Assembly (NCBI RefSeq): GCF_004153685.1
Contig: NZ_SDQD01000003.1
Location: forward strand, 372,001 to 436,000
Direction of reading: 5' to 3'
DNA: 64,000 bases
Origin: Pollutimonas harenae
GTDB lineage: Bacteria; Pseudomonadota; Gammaproteobacteria; Burkholderiales; Burkholderiaceae_B
Both the position numbers and the translations under genes were made by a program. Shown here piece after piece: positions 44,235 through 52,643 of this stretch (positions are counted from its first letter, which is position 1; every line of letters starts with the position of its first letter). The notes under the pieces are model-generated. The model was not told where the DNA came from, did no database searches, and was given only the letters and a program-made list of their open reading frames with translations.

Positions 44235-44376
44235 GAGGGTAGTGACTCCTGAAAACAGACTATATTTTGGCACAGCTGCCAAACCGCAACGATTGGCGAG
44301 CCGGTATTATAGAGAAGCAAGCGCATGCATGGAGCGCACACACCTAACCAGACATCTCGAAACACAACCGCAAATC

Positions 44377-45414
44377 ATGGAACCAACCTTGAACACCCGC
44401 CCTGATCAACGTCTTGCAACACTGAAAACCTGGCTGCAAAACATTGCTGATGTACATGGCCTGAATATCGCAACGCTGCGGCCAGCATCCAGCGATGCCA
44501 GCTTTCGCCGCTATTATCGCCTCCAAACGACAACGGGCACGGTTGTCGCCATGGATGCCCCGCCAGAACACGAAGATTGTCGTCCATTTTTACATGTAAC
44601 AGGCTTGCTTGAACAAGCCGGGCTACGCGTACCGACCATTCTGGCTCAAAACCTGCCCGACGGCTTTCTCCTGCTGTCCGACCTCGGCGAACAAACTTAT
44701 TACCAGATCATCCAGGCAGGTCTGGACGACACACAGCTGCAGACGCTTTATCGTAGCGCCATCAAAGCATTGGTGCGTATGCAACATGCTCCCACGACTG
44801 CCCTGCCCATTTACGACACTGATCGCCTGACACAAGAACTTACCGTCTTTCCCGAATGGTATGCCCAGCGGCATTGTCAGATCGAGTTGAATGATGCCGA
44901 ACGGCAAATCCTGCACAGCAGCTTCGACGCCCTGGTGCAAGACAACGTACGGCAGCCCAACGTACTGGTGCACCGTGACTTCCACTCACCCAACATCATG
45001 ATCAACGACGATCAGCCTGGCATTATCGACTATCAGGATGCACTGACGGGCCCTATTACCTACGACATCGCGTCCCTGGTCATGGATGCACGCACCACCT
45101 GGGAAGAAGCTCAGCAGCTCGACTGGGCCATACGCTACTGGGAAGCAGCCAAGACAGCGGGGCTGCCCGTTCCTGCTGACTTTGCCGATTTCCACAGGGC
45201 TTACGAATGGATGAGCTTGCAGCGCAATCTACGCATACTAGGTGTCTTTGCACGACTTTCGCACCGTGACGGCAAACATCACTACCTGGACCATATCCCA
45301 CGCGTCAACACGTATGTACGACAGGTAGCCGGCCGCTACAACACATTCCGCCCATTGCTGCGCCTGCTCGACAAACTCGAGAATCGCCAGGTCAGTATCG
45401 GATACACCTTCTGA
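44377..45414 (+). CDS. amgK: N-acetylmuramate/N-acetylglucosamine anomeric kinase AmgK
   Basis: A 345-residue kinase of the aminoglycoside phosphotransferase fold that phosphorylates recovered MurNAc at C1. ATG 44377 fits family N-termini (RLATLKTWLQ); ATG 44329 is an alternative. ASSDASFRRYYRL is the nucleotide-binding loop. VLVHRDFHSPNIMI holds the catalytic Asp, and GIIDYQDALTGPITYDIASL the metal-binding DYQD. The murU gene follows with a one-base overlap, which together define the Pseudomonas-type MurNAc salvage route. It is divergent from lptD. Confidence 0.88.
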   Translation: MEPTLNTRPDQRLATLKTWLQNIADVHGLNIATLRPASSDASFRRYYRLQTTTGTVVAMDAPPEHEDCRPFLHVTGLLEQAGLRVPTILAQNLPDGFLLLSDLGEQTYYQIIQAGLDDTQLQTLYRSAIKALVRMQHAPTTALPIYDTDRLTQELTVFPEWYAQRHCQIELNDAERQILHSSFDALVQDNVRQPNVLVHRDFHSPNIMINDDQPGIIDYQDALTGPITYDIASLVMDARTTWEEAQQLDWAIRYWEAAKTAGLPVPADFADFHRAYEWMSLQRNLRILGVFARLSHRDGKHHYLDHIPRVNTYVRQVAGRYNTFRPLLRLLDKLENRQVSIGYTF

Positions 45415-46112
45415 TGCGGGCCATGATTCTTGCGGCCGGCCGGGGCGAACGCATGCGCCCCCTCACCGACCATACACCCAAGCCACTGCTGCAAGTTGGT
45501 GGCAAGCCGCTTATCGTCTGGCATATTGAACGTTTGGTGGCTGCCGGTATGACTGATTTGGTGATTAACCATGCCTGGCTCGGCCAACAAATAGAACATG
45601 CCCTGGGCGACGGCAGCCGATTTGGCGCCCGCATTACGTATTCGCCTGAACCTCGTCCCTTGGAAACGGCCGGCGGCATCGCCCAGGCCTTGCCTTTTTT
45701 TGGCAACAAACCATTTCTGGTCATCAATGGGGATATCTGGTGCAACTGGAACCCCGTACAGGCCCAGGCCATTGCGGCCAATCTGGCCGAACAGTCAAAA
45801 TCAGCATGGCTGCTATTGGTCGACAATCCACCGCATCATCCTGACGGCGATTTTCGACTCAGCACAGCCAGCGGTCTGGTGCTGGCACAAGACCATGAGG
45901 ACGGTGTCCCGCTTACCTTTGCCGGCGTTGGCATTTATCAGCCTGAATTATTCAAGAACCTGCCGGCCGGCCAGGCTGCACCACTGGCTCCATTGTTGCG
46001 TCAGGCAATAAGTCGCCAGCACATTGTCGGCAGTCATCACCAGGGGAGCTGGGTGGACGTGGGCACACCAGAGCGTCTGACCGAACTTGATCACAAGCTT
46101 TCGGCAACGTGA
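45414..46112 (+). CDS. murU: N-acetylmuramate alpha-1-phosphate uridylyltransferase MurU
   Basis: A 232-residue nucleotidyltransferase making UDP-MurNAc from MurNAc-1-phosphate, bypassing new synthesis and hence the fosfomycin target MurA. The N-terminus MILAAGRGERMRPLTDHTPKPLL is the sugar-nucleotidyltransferase signature (shown in part). PLETAGGIAQALPFF and VINGDIWCNW carry the substrate and metal sites. Near the C-terminus is WVDVGTPERL. It overlaps amgK by one base (TGATG). Confidence 0.9.
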   Translation: MRAMILAAGRGERMRPLTDHTPKPLLQVGGKPLIVWHIERLVAAGMTDLVINHAWLGQQIEHALGDGSRFGARITYSPEPRPLETAGGIAQALPFFGNKPFLVINGDIWCNWNPVQAQAIAANLAEQSKSAWLLLVDNPPHHPDGDFRLSTASGLVLAQDHEDGVPLTFAGVGIYQPELFKNLPAGQAAPLAPLLRQAISRQHIVGSHHQGSWVDVGTPERLTELDHKLSAT

Positions 46113-46311
46113 ACTTGCCCGTCCAACAGCAAGTCAGAGCCGGCCAGGCTTTTTTCTTGCAAGCCTGCACGCTATCATTACAAAAATATTCTAAGCGAAA
46201 CTAAAAACGGCAGGCATTGTCGGATCCTGTTCATACAGACTATTCTTTAACGTTTTTCATCGGCTGGGCTCATCCGTGCCGGCCACCATGCAATACAGGA
46301 AATAATTACCC

Positions 46312-47013
46312 ATGTTCGGTTCTTCTAAACGCCATACATTCAAGCCTACGGCGTACGGCACAAGCCGTCGCCCACGCCGCATCCCCAGATGGCTGGTCTT
46401 GATGCTTACAGGCGTCGTGTTGGGCGCGGGTGGCCTGTTATTTCTGCAAAAAAGCTATGGCCCCACACGCCTGACAGTTCAACAATCGGAACAACTGCAC
46501 TACGACCTGAATAGCACCAATATGGACAAGCAGCGTCTGCAAACCGAGCTGAGCCGTGAAACCCGCACACTCACTGAAGTACGCGCACAATTGCAGTCGC
46601 AAACGACGGAGCTTGAAGGCACACAGAAGCAGCTCGAGCAGGCCCTGAAAGATGTTCAGATGTTTGCCCAAGCCATGCCCCCCGACCCGCGCGGCACATC
46701 CCCGGGCATACGCGCCGCATCATTTACCGGTAACAAAGAAGACCTGAACTACCAATTCCTGGTCATGCAGGACGAAGGGAAAACTGCCAGATTCAAAGGC
46801 CAGGTCGAACTGACCATGGCCGGACGCTACAGTAACGGCAAGTCGGGGCATATCGACATTCCGGCATTCGACCTTGAACTCGAGCGCTACACCCACGTAG
46901 AAGGCACATTTCCGTTGCCGGCTGGCTTTACGCCACGACAGGTCACCATCAAGATCATGCGTGAAGGCTCCGAGAAAGTCGTCGGGACCCGAACCATACG
47001 CGTCATAAGGTAA
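46312..47013 (+). CDS. Membrane-anchored coiled-coil protein of unknown function
   Basis: A 233-residue protein. A basic N-terminus (SRRPRRIPR) precedes one membrane helix (about 27-46: LVLMLTGVVLGAGGLLFL). A coiled coil follows (about 58-115, rich in Q, E, L, T: LQTELSRETRTLTEVRAQLQ), then a beta-rich domain (about 135-233: YQFLVMQDEGKTARFKGQVELTMAG...GFTPRQVTIKIMREG). This puts the C-terminal domain in the periplasm. It resembles conserved hypothetical proteins of Burkholderiales, perhaps DUF6776; I cannot confirm. The 199-base gap before it holds no other gene that I can see. Confidence 0.65.
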   Translation: MFGSSKRHTFKPTAYGTSRRPRRIPRWLVLMLTGVVLGAGGLLFLQKSYGPTRLTVQQSEQLHYDLNSTNMDKQRLQTELSRETRTLTEVRAQLQSQTTELEGTQKQLEQALKDVQMFAQAMPPDPRGTSPGIRAASFTGNKEDLNYQFLVMQDEGKTARFKGQVELTMAGRYSNGKSGHIDIPAFDLELERYTHVEGTFPLPAGFTPRQVTIKIMREGSEKVVGTRTIRVIR

Positions 47014-47067
47014 GGCACCACGCATCCCGGCTCAGCGGCCGGGGCGCATGGTATCGCTGCGCTGCTG

Positions 47068-47796
47068 TCAGGCCACGTGCTGCAGGAAATCCTTCAGGCG
47101 TTGGCTGGGCGGGTTACTCAGAAGTTCGGCAGGAGGCCCATCTTCCGAGATTTTGCCCTGATCTATGAAAATCAGGCGCGTACCGACCTTGCGGGCGAAC
47201 TCCATTTCGTGGGTTACCACCACCATGGTCATGCCGCCTTCCGCAACATCCTGCATGACTTTCAAAACCTCATGCCGCAATTCGGGGTCAAGTGCCGAAG
47301 TGGGTTCGTCGAACAGCATGAGTTTGGGTCGAATGGCCAGCGCCCGGGCAATTGCCACGCGTTGCTGCTGACCGCCTGAAAGCTGACCTGGATAGTTGTT
47401 TATCTTTTCACCCAAGCCTACTTTATCAAGCAAGGCTTTTGCTTCGTCGCGCGCCTGTGCCCGGTTTATGCCGCGTGTATGCACGGGACCAAACATGACG
47501 TTTTCAAGCGCAGTCAGCTGAGGAAATAAATTGAACTGCTGAAACACCATGCCGGCTTCGCGGCGCAGTTCGCGCACCTCGGCGCCACTACCGCGCACGC
47601 TCAGGCCGTTCACGATGATGTCCCCGCCCTCGATGGTTTCGAGCACATTGATGCAGCGCAGAAAGGTGGATTTGCCGGATCCGGACGGCCCGACAACCAC
47701 CACAACTTCGCCCTGGCTTATGGTGAGGTCTATGCCATTGAGCACCGTACTGGTCCCAAAGCGTTTGACGACGTTCTTGAATTCAACAATGCTCAT
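47068..47796 (-). CDS. glnQ: Polar amino-acid (glutamine-type) ABC transporter ATPase
   Basis: A 242-residue ABC ATPase. Walker [10 protein letters not shown], signature [15 protein letters not shown], Walker [15 protein letters not shown] and the H-loop [13 protein letters not shown]. Length and sequence fit GlnQ. Start overlaps the permease stop by ATGA. Last gene of the leftward glnH-glnP-glnQ set. Confidence 0.92.
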   Translation of the reverse strand: MSIVEFKNVVKRFGTSTVLNGIDLTISQGEVVVVVGPSGSGKSTFLRCINVLETIEGGDIIVNGLSVRGSGAEVRELRREAGMVFQQFNLFPQLTALENVMFGPVHTRGINRAQARDEAKALLDKVGLGEKINNYPGQLSGGQQQRVAIARALAIRPKLMLFDEPTSALDPELRHEVLKVMQDVAEGGMTMVVVTHEMEFARKVGTRLIFIDQGKISEDGPPAELLSNPPSQRLKDFLQHVA

Positions 47797-48632
47797 ACGA
47801 TTTGCGTCCTGTGTTCAATGAATTTGAGCGTCAGAGCAATAAAGCCGGTGAGTATCAGGTACAAGACGGCAACCGCTCCCCAGATCTCGACCGAACGGAA
47901 GTTGCTTGCAATGATCTCCTGTCCCTGGCGCGTAAGTTCTGCCACGCCAATCACAATAAACAGCGAAGAATCCTTCAGGCTGATGATGCACTGGTTCCCC
48001 ATAGCGGGAATCATGCGACGCAAGGCGACCGGACCAATGATATAGGCAAGAATCTTGTAAAAAGGCAAACCCATGGCCTGCCCTGCTTCCTTGAGGCCTT
48101 TGGGCACCGACAGCAAGGCGCCCCGTACGATTTCGGCAATATAGGCCCCCGAATTGATGACCAAGGTAAAGATGGCGGCCAGCACTGCATCGATACGCCA
48201 GCCGAATATGAGCGGTAGGGCAAAGTAGATGAACATCACCTGCACCACAATAGGCGTGCCACGTATCACCAATATATAAACCTGAGCCAGGAAGGAAAGC
48301 GCAACCGGAATATACGCCGCAAAGCGAACAAGCAACAGCACTGCCGCCACTATCTGCAGGACCAACCATACCCAGTCGGGTACACCAGCCAATACAGTGC
48401 CTCCCAACCAACTGGCCAGCTGCAGCAATATGTACAGCACAATAAGGGAAACGACCGCAATCGCAGTGGTTTTCCAGGTTACCAGCACCTTGACATAGGT
48501 GGTGATGACGCCCGTAAGAAAGCCAAGTATTGTGCCGCCGATCAGGCCCAGCAATGTTATTTTTATTGTCATTTTGGTGCCTTCAAGCAGGCTGGGCATT
48601 GCATCCCAAATGACAGACCATTCAAATGTCAC
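47793..48632 (-). CDS. glnP: Glutamine-type ABC permease with an extra hydrophobic insert
   Basis: A 279-residue inner-membrane permease starting at GTG 48632. The ends match E. coli GlnP closely ([70 protein letters not shown]). The coupling region [12 protein letters not shown] is present. Between the first membrane segment and RGTP (residues 124-127 here, 63-66 in E. coli as I recall it) there are about 61 additional residues forming two extra hydrophobic segments (about 54-75 and 85-110). An even number of extra helices keeps the topology. Whether this is common in related genera is unknown to me. Confidence 0.9.
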   Translation of the reverse strand: MTFEWSVIWDAMPSLLEGTKMTIKITLLGLIGGTILGFLTGVITTYVKVLVTWKTTAIAVVSLIVLYILLQLASWLGGTVLAGVPDWVWLVLQIVAAVLLLVRFAAYIPVALSFLAQVYILVIRGTPIVVQVMFIYFALPLIFGWRIDAVLAAIFTLVINSGAYIAEIVRGALLSVPKGLKEAGQAMGLPFYKILAYIIGPVALRRMIPAMGNQCIISLKDSSLFIVIGVAELTRQGQEIIASNFRSVEIWGAVAVLYLILTGFIALTLKFIEHRTQIV

Positions 48633-48688
48633 GTTGATCGCCTTTAAAAATGACGCCTGGCAAACCGGGGCCGGCGCCGTTCAGAACG

Positions 48689-48724
48689 AAAAACGGCGAC
48701 CCGATGCCCAGCACCGGATCGCCG
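48689..48724 (-). terminator. Terminator-like hairpin between glnH and glnP
   Basis: On the minus strand CGGCGA...TCGCCG arms enclose a second helix (CCGGTG/CATCGG), followed by TTTTT. It lies 18 bases after the glnH stop and before glnP, so it may let glnH be expressed above the membrane subunits. Confidence 0.65.
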
Positions 48725-48742
48725 TACAGATATCAGGCCAGC

Positions 48743-49498
48743 TTACTGGACCTTTTTACCGAACCATTTTTCATAGATGGCATCGTACTGACCGTTATCT
48801 TGCAAGGTTTTCAATGCCTTGTTGACCGCCGGAACCAACTCGCTTCCCTTGGGGAAGGCAATGCCATAGAAATCGCCACTTTTCAGCGAGCCGACGACTT
48901 TCACGCGGTCTTTGCCGCCTGTTTTGGCAAAATACTGCAGGTTGGGCGTGTCGTGTACGACCGCATCGACTCGGCTGGTGGCCAGCTCAAGAAAGGCGTT
49001 ATCGATGTTAGGAAACAACTTCAGCTTGGCACCAGGAACGTTTTCTTTCAGGTAGTCGACTGTTGCGGTACCGATTTTGACTGCCACCATCTTGCCGTCC
49101 AGGTCTTTGGCTGTCTTGATGTTGTTATTGTCTTTATTAACCAGAATCGCCAGGCCGCTTTCGTAGTAGGGATCGGAAAAATCAATGACTTTCTTGCGGT
49201 CGTCACGAATGGTAATGCCAGCCAGGGCAGCATCGATATTGCGGGTTTGCAAGCCAGGAATAATGCCGTTGAAGTCCATGGGGCGCAAGCTGTATTTGAA
49301 GCCGGCCTCTTTGGCTATAGCTTCCCAGAGTTCGATGTCGAAGCCCGTATATTTGCCGTCTTGCTTGAACTCGAAGGGCACGAATGCAGTATCTGTTGCA
49401 ACCAATAGTTCTTTATCTTGGGCAACCGCGTTTCCGACGGGCAATGCCAGCGCAATAGCCAGGCCAGCCAGTGCCGCGGTAACTTTATTCTTGATCAT
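48743..49498 (-). CDS. glnH: Glutamine-type periplasmic binding protein
   Basis: A 251-residue solute-binding protein. ATG 49498 is preceded by GAGGAG. Signal peptide about 1-27 ([20 protein letters not shown]). The mature part has [61 protein letters not shown] shown in part by [10 protein letters not shown], and GTATVDYL. Close to GlnH of enterobacteria. First gene of the leftward glnHPQ set, followed by an internal terminator-like hairpin. Confidence 0.92.
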   Translation of the reverse strand: MIKNKVTAALAGLAIALALPVGNAVAQDKELLVATDTAFVPFEFKQDGKYTGFDIELWEAIAKEAGFKYSLRPMDFNGIIPGLQTRNIDAALAGITIRDDRKKVIDFSDPYYESGLAILVNKDNNNIKTAKDLDGKMVAVKIGTATVDYLKENVPGAKLKLFPNIDNAFLELATSRVDAVVHDTPNLQYFAKTGGKDRVKVVGSLKSGDFYGIAFPKGSELVPAVNKALKTLQDNGQYDAIYEKWFGKKVQ

Positions 49499-49576
49499 CT
49501 TGTGACTCCTCTGTAATGGACAAAGCCGCCCATGAAGGGCAATTTCCTTGCCTGCCGCTTGTGACAGCAGACATCT

Positions 49577-49589
49577 GTTACATGGTAAC
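49577..49589. promoter_or_regulatory. Short inverted repeat upstream of glnH
   Basis: GTTAC-ATG-GTAAC, a perfect 5-base inverted repeat with a 3-base centre, about 80 bases before the glnH start and next to the met-operon terminator. It may be an operator; short enough to be chance. Confidence 0.25.
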
Positions 49590-49591
49590 CG

Positions 49592-49616
49592 AAAAAAAAG
49601 CGGCCGTAAGCCGCTT
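49592..49616 (-). terminator. Terminator of the metNIQ operon
   Basis: Minus strand: AAGCGGC, 5-base loop, GCCGCTT, then a run of T (forward A-run 49592-49599). It is 32 bases beyond the metQ stop. Confidence 0.85.
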
Positions 49617-49647
49617 AATGAGGGTTAAACCATGTCCTGCTTCTTGC

Positions 49648-50433
49648 TTAGAACGCAGGAACAATCGCTCCTTTGTATTTCTCTTCGATGAATTTACGGG
49701 TTGCATCGCTGTTCAGCGCCTGAACCAGTTTTTTCACGGCCGGATCATCTTTCTTGGCCTCAGTCGTGACAACAATATTGGCATAGGGTGAGTCGGCACC
49801 TTCAATGAACAAGGCATCCTTAACGGGATTCAAACCAGCTTCCAAAGCATAGTTGGTATTGATCAATGCCAGATCAACGTCGGGCAGTACGCGTGGCAGC
49901 GTTGCCGCTTCGAGTTCGTGGAACTTCAGTTTCTTGGGATTCTCGACGATGTCGCGAGACGTTGCCAGGATGTTTGAAGGATCTGCCAGTTTGATCAAGC
50001 CTTGCTTTTGCAGCAGCAACAGCGCCCGAGCGCCATTCGACGGGTCGTTGGGCAATGCCACCAGCGCGCCTTCCTTGAGGTCTTTGACGTCTTTGATCTT
50101 ATCCGAATAAGCCCCAAAAGGCTCTACGTGGACCAGGCCCACGGTTACCAGTTTGGTTTTATGCTCTTTATTGAACGAGTCCAGGTAGGGCTGGTGCTGG
50201 AAGAAGTTGACATCGATATTGCCATCGGCCACTTGCTGGTTGGGCTGTACATAGTCGGTAAATACCTTGATATCGAGTTCGACCCCTTCCTTGGCCAAAA
50301 CCGGCTTGACCAGTTCAAGCAACTCGGCATGAGGTACCGGTGTGGCGGCAACGCTCAGTTTTTCTGCGTGTACGGCAGCGCTTCCCAGCAGCGCGACAAG
50401 CGCTGCGGCCGATACGATTTTTTTCAAGAACAT
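49648..50433 (-). CDS. metQ: Methionine ABC transporter binding protein MetQ (non-lipoprotein form)
   Basis: A 261-residue NlpA/MetQ-family binding protein. ATG 50433 with AAGGAG upstream. The signal peptide MFLKKIVSAAALVALLGSA ends AVHA|EKL and has no lipobox cysteine, so it should be a soluble periplasmic protein, unlike E. coli MetQ. Mature motifs: VAATPVPHAELLE, VFTDYVQPNQQVADGNIDVNFFQH in part, VEPFGAYSDKIK, ALPNDPSNGARAL, INTNYALEAGL. Third gene of metN-metI-metQ. Confidence 0.9.
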   Translation of the reverse strand: MFLKKIVSAAALVALLGSAAVHAEKLSVAATPVPHAELLELVKPVLAKEGVELDIKVFTDYVQPNQQVADGNIDVNFFQHQPYLDSFNKEHKTKLVTVGLVHVEPFGAYSDKIKDVKDLKEGALVALPNDPSNGARALLLLQKQGLIKLADPSNILATSRDIVENPKKLKFHELEAATLPRVLPDVDLALINTNYALEAGLNPVKDALFIEGADSPYANIVVTTEAKKDDPAVKKLVQALNSDATRKFIEEKYKGAIVPAF

Positions 50434-50452
50434 GCAAAACTCCTTAAGAACA

Positions 50453-51112
50453 TTATTTTCGGTTCAGCCTGGCCACCAGGCGATCCCCAAAAACCTGCAA
50501 CAATTGAACCATCACAACAAGAATGACAACGGTCACCACCATGACATCGGTCTGATAACGCTGATAACCAAAACGCAAGGCCAGATCACCCAGACCTCCC
50601 CCACCTATCACGCCTGACATGGCCGAGTAACCGACCAGAGCAATAGCCGTGACAATCATCGCAGCCACAATACCAGTGGTTGCCTCCGGCACCAGAGCCC
50701 ACAATACCGTTTGCCTGGAGTTTGCACCCATGGCCCGGCAGGCCTCGGACACACCCGGATCAAGCTCGCGCAATACGTTTTCGACCAGGCGTGCAAAAAA
50801 CGGGGCCGCACTGGCCACCAGGGGCGGCACCGCACCCTGCACACCAAGCGACGTTCCCGCCAGCACCCGTGTAAGGGGAATCATGACGATGAGCAAAATC
50901 AGAAAAGGCACCGAACGCAGCACATTCACCACGAAAGACAGTACCTGGTAGACCGGGCCGTTTTCCAACATCTGATTCTTGCTGGTCAGGAACAGGATGA
51001 TCCCCAGCGGCAAACCGATCAGGATGGTGAACAACAAAGAAAAGCCCGTCATGAGCAAGGTATCGATAGTGGCTTCGCCTATCAGTGCCCAATCCATATT
51101 GGCAAATATCAT
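50453..51112 (-). CDS. metI: Methionine ABC transporter permease MetI
   Basis: A 219-residue permease with five or six membrane helices. Family marks: TLLMTGFSLLFTILIGLPLG, NVLRSVPFLILLIVMIP, FFARLVENVLRELDPGV, EACRAMGA and GYSAMSGVIGGGGLGDLAL. The EAA-loop couples to MetN. Starts ATG 51112, overlapping the metN stop by ATGA. Confidence 0.94.
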   Translation of the reverse strand: MIFANMDWALIGEATIDTLLMTGFSLLFTILIGLPLGIILFLTSKNQMLENGPVYQVLSFVVNVLRSVPFLILLIVMIPLTRVLAGTSLGVQGAVPPLVASAAPFFARLVENVLRELDPGVSEACRAMGANSRQTVLWALVPEATTGIVAAMIVTAIALVGYSAMSGVIGGGGLGDLALRFGYQRYQTDVMVVTVVILVVMVQLLQVFGDRLVARLNRK

Positions 51113-52119
51113 GGCCTCAGCTCCTCACACTGCACGCCTTCTGCTGCAAACAGCCCGGCCAATTTATCTTGTGCTTCCGCGTCACCCTGTACCGACAATA
51201 CTAGTTGCCCATAGGGCGTATCCTTGATGCGGCTAACCGATCCTTGCAAGATGCTCAAGTCGAGGTTGAGCTCACGACTGGCCCGGCTGAGCATAGGTTG
51301 CACGGTAGCTTCGCCCCGGAAACTCAGACGAACCAACCGGCCCGCAATACCTTGTGCCATATCGCGCCAGCCTTCCGCGTCGATGCCGCTTTCCGACAGC
51401 AATGCCTGCGTGACCGGATGCTGCGGATGCAGGAAGACATCGAGTACCTCGCCGCTTTCAACGATCACTCCGGCATCGATCACAGCCACCCGATCGCATA
51501 CTGTCCGGATGACATCCATACCATGTGTGATCAGCACTATGGTGAGCCCCAGACGCTTATTGATATCCAGCAATAAACGCAAAATAGACTGCGTGGTCTC
51601 GGGGTCGAGAGCCGAGGTTGCTTCGTCGCACAGCAACAACTCGGGACGATTGGCCAGCGCCCTGGCAATACCCACCCGCTGCTGCTGCCCTCCCGACAAT
51701 TGCCGGGGATACTTGCCGGCATGCTCTGTCAGCCCCACCAAGGACAGGACCTCGTGTGCACGCTCAAGCTGGGCTGCCCTGCTCATGCCTGTCAGACGTA
51801 GCGGGAAACAGACATTATCGATAACGGTGCGCGAGCGCAGCAAATTGAAATGCTGAAATACCATGCCCACGCCTTGCCGGAACTTACGCAGTTGCGCTTC
51901 GCTCATTTTAGTAATGTTCTGGTCCCGTACCCAGACATCACCTTGTGTGGGACGCTCCAGCAGATTAAGCATGCGTATAAGCGTACTTTTGCCCGCACCT
52001 GAGCGCCCGATAATACCGAAGACCTCACCCTGCCGGATATGCAAGTCAACACCTGCCAGAGCATGCGACACACGCCCAGGCGACTCATAAGTTTTACGGA
52101 TATTTTCTAGGCGGATCAA
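51109..52119 (-). CDS. metN: Methionine ABC transporter ATPase MetN
   Basis: A 336-residue ATPase with the C-terminal NIL/ACT-like domain (about 265-336) that senses intracellular methionine and trans-inhibits uptake. Walker A GRSGAGKSTLI, signature [15 protein letters not shown], Walker B LLLCDEATSALDPE, H-loop LITHGMDVI. The start codon is TTG at 52119 with only a weak ribosome site. I see no SAM riboswitch in the leader. Confidence 0.93.
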   Translation of the reverse strand: MIRLENIRKTYESPGRVSHALAGVDLHIRQGEVFGIIGRSGAGKSTLIRMLNLLERPTQGDVWVRDQNITKMSEAQLRKFRQGVGMVFQHFNLLRSRTVIDNVCFPLRLTGMSRAAQLERAHEVLSLVGLTEHAGKYPRQLSGGQQQRVGIARALANRPELLLCDEATSALDPETTQSILRLLLDINKRLGLTIVLITHGMDVIRTVCDRVAVIDAGVIVESGEVLDVFLHPQHPVTQALLSESGIDAEGWRDMAQGIAGRLVRLSFRGEATVQPMLSRASRELNLDLSILQGSVSRIKDTPYGQLVLSVQGDAEAQDKLAGLFAAEGVQCEELRP

Positions 52120-52384
52120 GATTCTGGCCGGCTGACCGGAAAAGAAGAGTTAAAGAATCGCGACGGGTAAAAGACGACCCTACAATTTAACATGACCACA
52201 AGGCATCATTACCGCTTTTTTCATAGTTTTAAGTTATATTAAATATACTAAAAATAATGAAATGGCCGAGTAATGTATCAGTGCGGCAAGATCGACCAGG
52301 CTCGGTAAAACCAGGCACACGGGCCAGCCAAGGCGAGGGTAAGTCTGAAAGCATGGTCCAGACACAGCGCGCACGAGTAGCGTA
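52120..52384. other. Gene-free stretch upstream of metN
   Basis: Between the metN start and the tRNA-Lys terminator there is no credible gene. The part nearest metN (about 52190-52260) is markedly AT-rich and probably holds its promoter; I cannot fix -35/-10 boxes. The rest (52260-52384) shows no repeat, hairpin or coding signal I can support. A rightward open frame here runs into the tRNA and is spurious. Confidence 0.5.
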
Positions 52385-52415
52385 CAAAAAAGAAAAGGCA
52401 GCCCGGAAGCTGCCT
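52385..52415 (-). terminator. Terminator of tRNA-Lys
   Basis: Minus strand: AGGCAGC (52415-52409), 6-base loop, GCTGCCT (52402-52396), then a T-rich run interrupted by one C. It lies 20 bases beyond the tRNA 3' end. Confidence 0.85.
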
Positions 52416-52434
52416 AAACTTTTGAAACTAAGGT

Positions 52435-52510
52435 TGGTGGGTCGTGCGCGGCTCGAACGCGCGACCAACGGATTAAAAGTCCGGTGCTCTACCAACTGAG
52501 CTAACGACCC
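52435..52510 (-). tRNA. tRNA-Lys (anticodon TTT)
   Basis: Minus strand: acceptor GGGTCGT pairs with ACGACCC, discriminator A and encoded CCA (52437-52435). The D arm contains AGCTCAGTTGGTAGAGC. The anticodon stem CCGGA/TCCG with loop CTTTTAA gives anticodon TTT. The T loop is TTCGAGC. Reads AAA/AAG lysine codons. Confidence 0.97.
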
Positions 52511-52524
52511 AACCGAAGAACGCG

Positions 52525-52553
52525 ATTATGACGCCTTTTAAATTCGCTGTCAA
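52525..52553 (-). promoter_or_regulatory. Promoter of tRNA-Lys
   Basis: Minus strand: a perfect TTGACA (52553-52548), 17 bases, then CATAAT (52530-52525), 14 bases before the mature tRNA 5' end. Confidence 0.8.
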
Positions 52554-52643
52554 ATCGAAATGGTGCCACCCCTTACATGCAGAATCAGGATTACGATGTC
52601 ATTTTGCTGATTTCGACCCGCCCCTACTTAACACACACCTCAC

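Noticed and set aside
47026-47043. CCCGGC...GCCGGG hairpin between converging genes
   Set aside because: A 6-base GC stem with no T-run in a GC-rich stretch; too weak to call as a terminator.
52120-52260. Possible SAM riboswitch upstream of metN
   Set aside because: The leader is AT-rich and I could not find the paired helices or conserved loops of SAM-I, SAM-II or SAH riboswitches. A covariance-model search would settle it.
52257-52499. 80-residue open frame before and across tRNA-Lys
   Set aside because: It reads through the tRNA terminator and most of the tRNA gene in antisense, and has no ribosome site.
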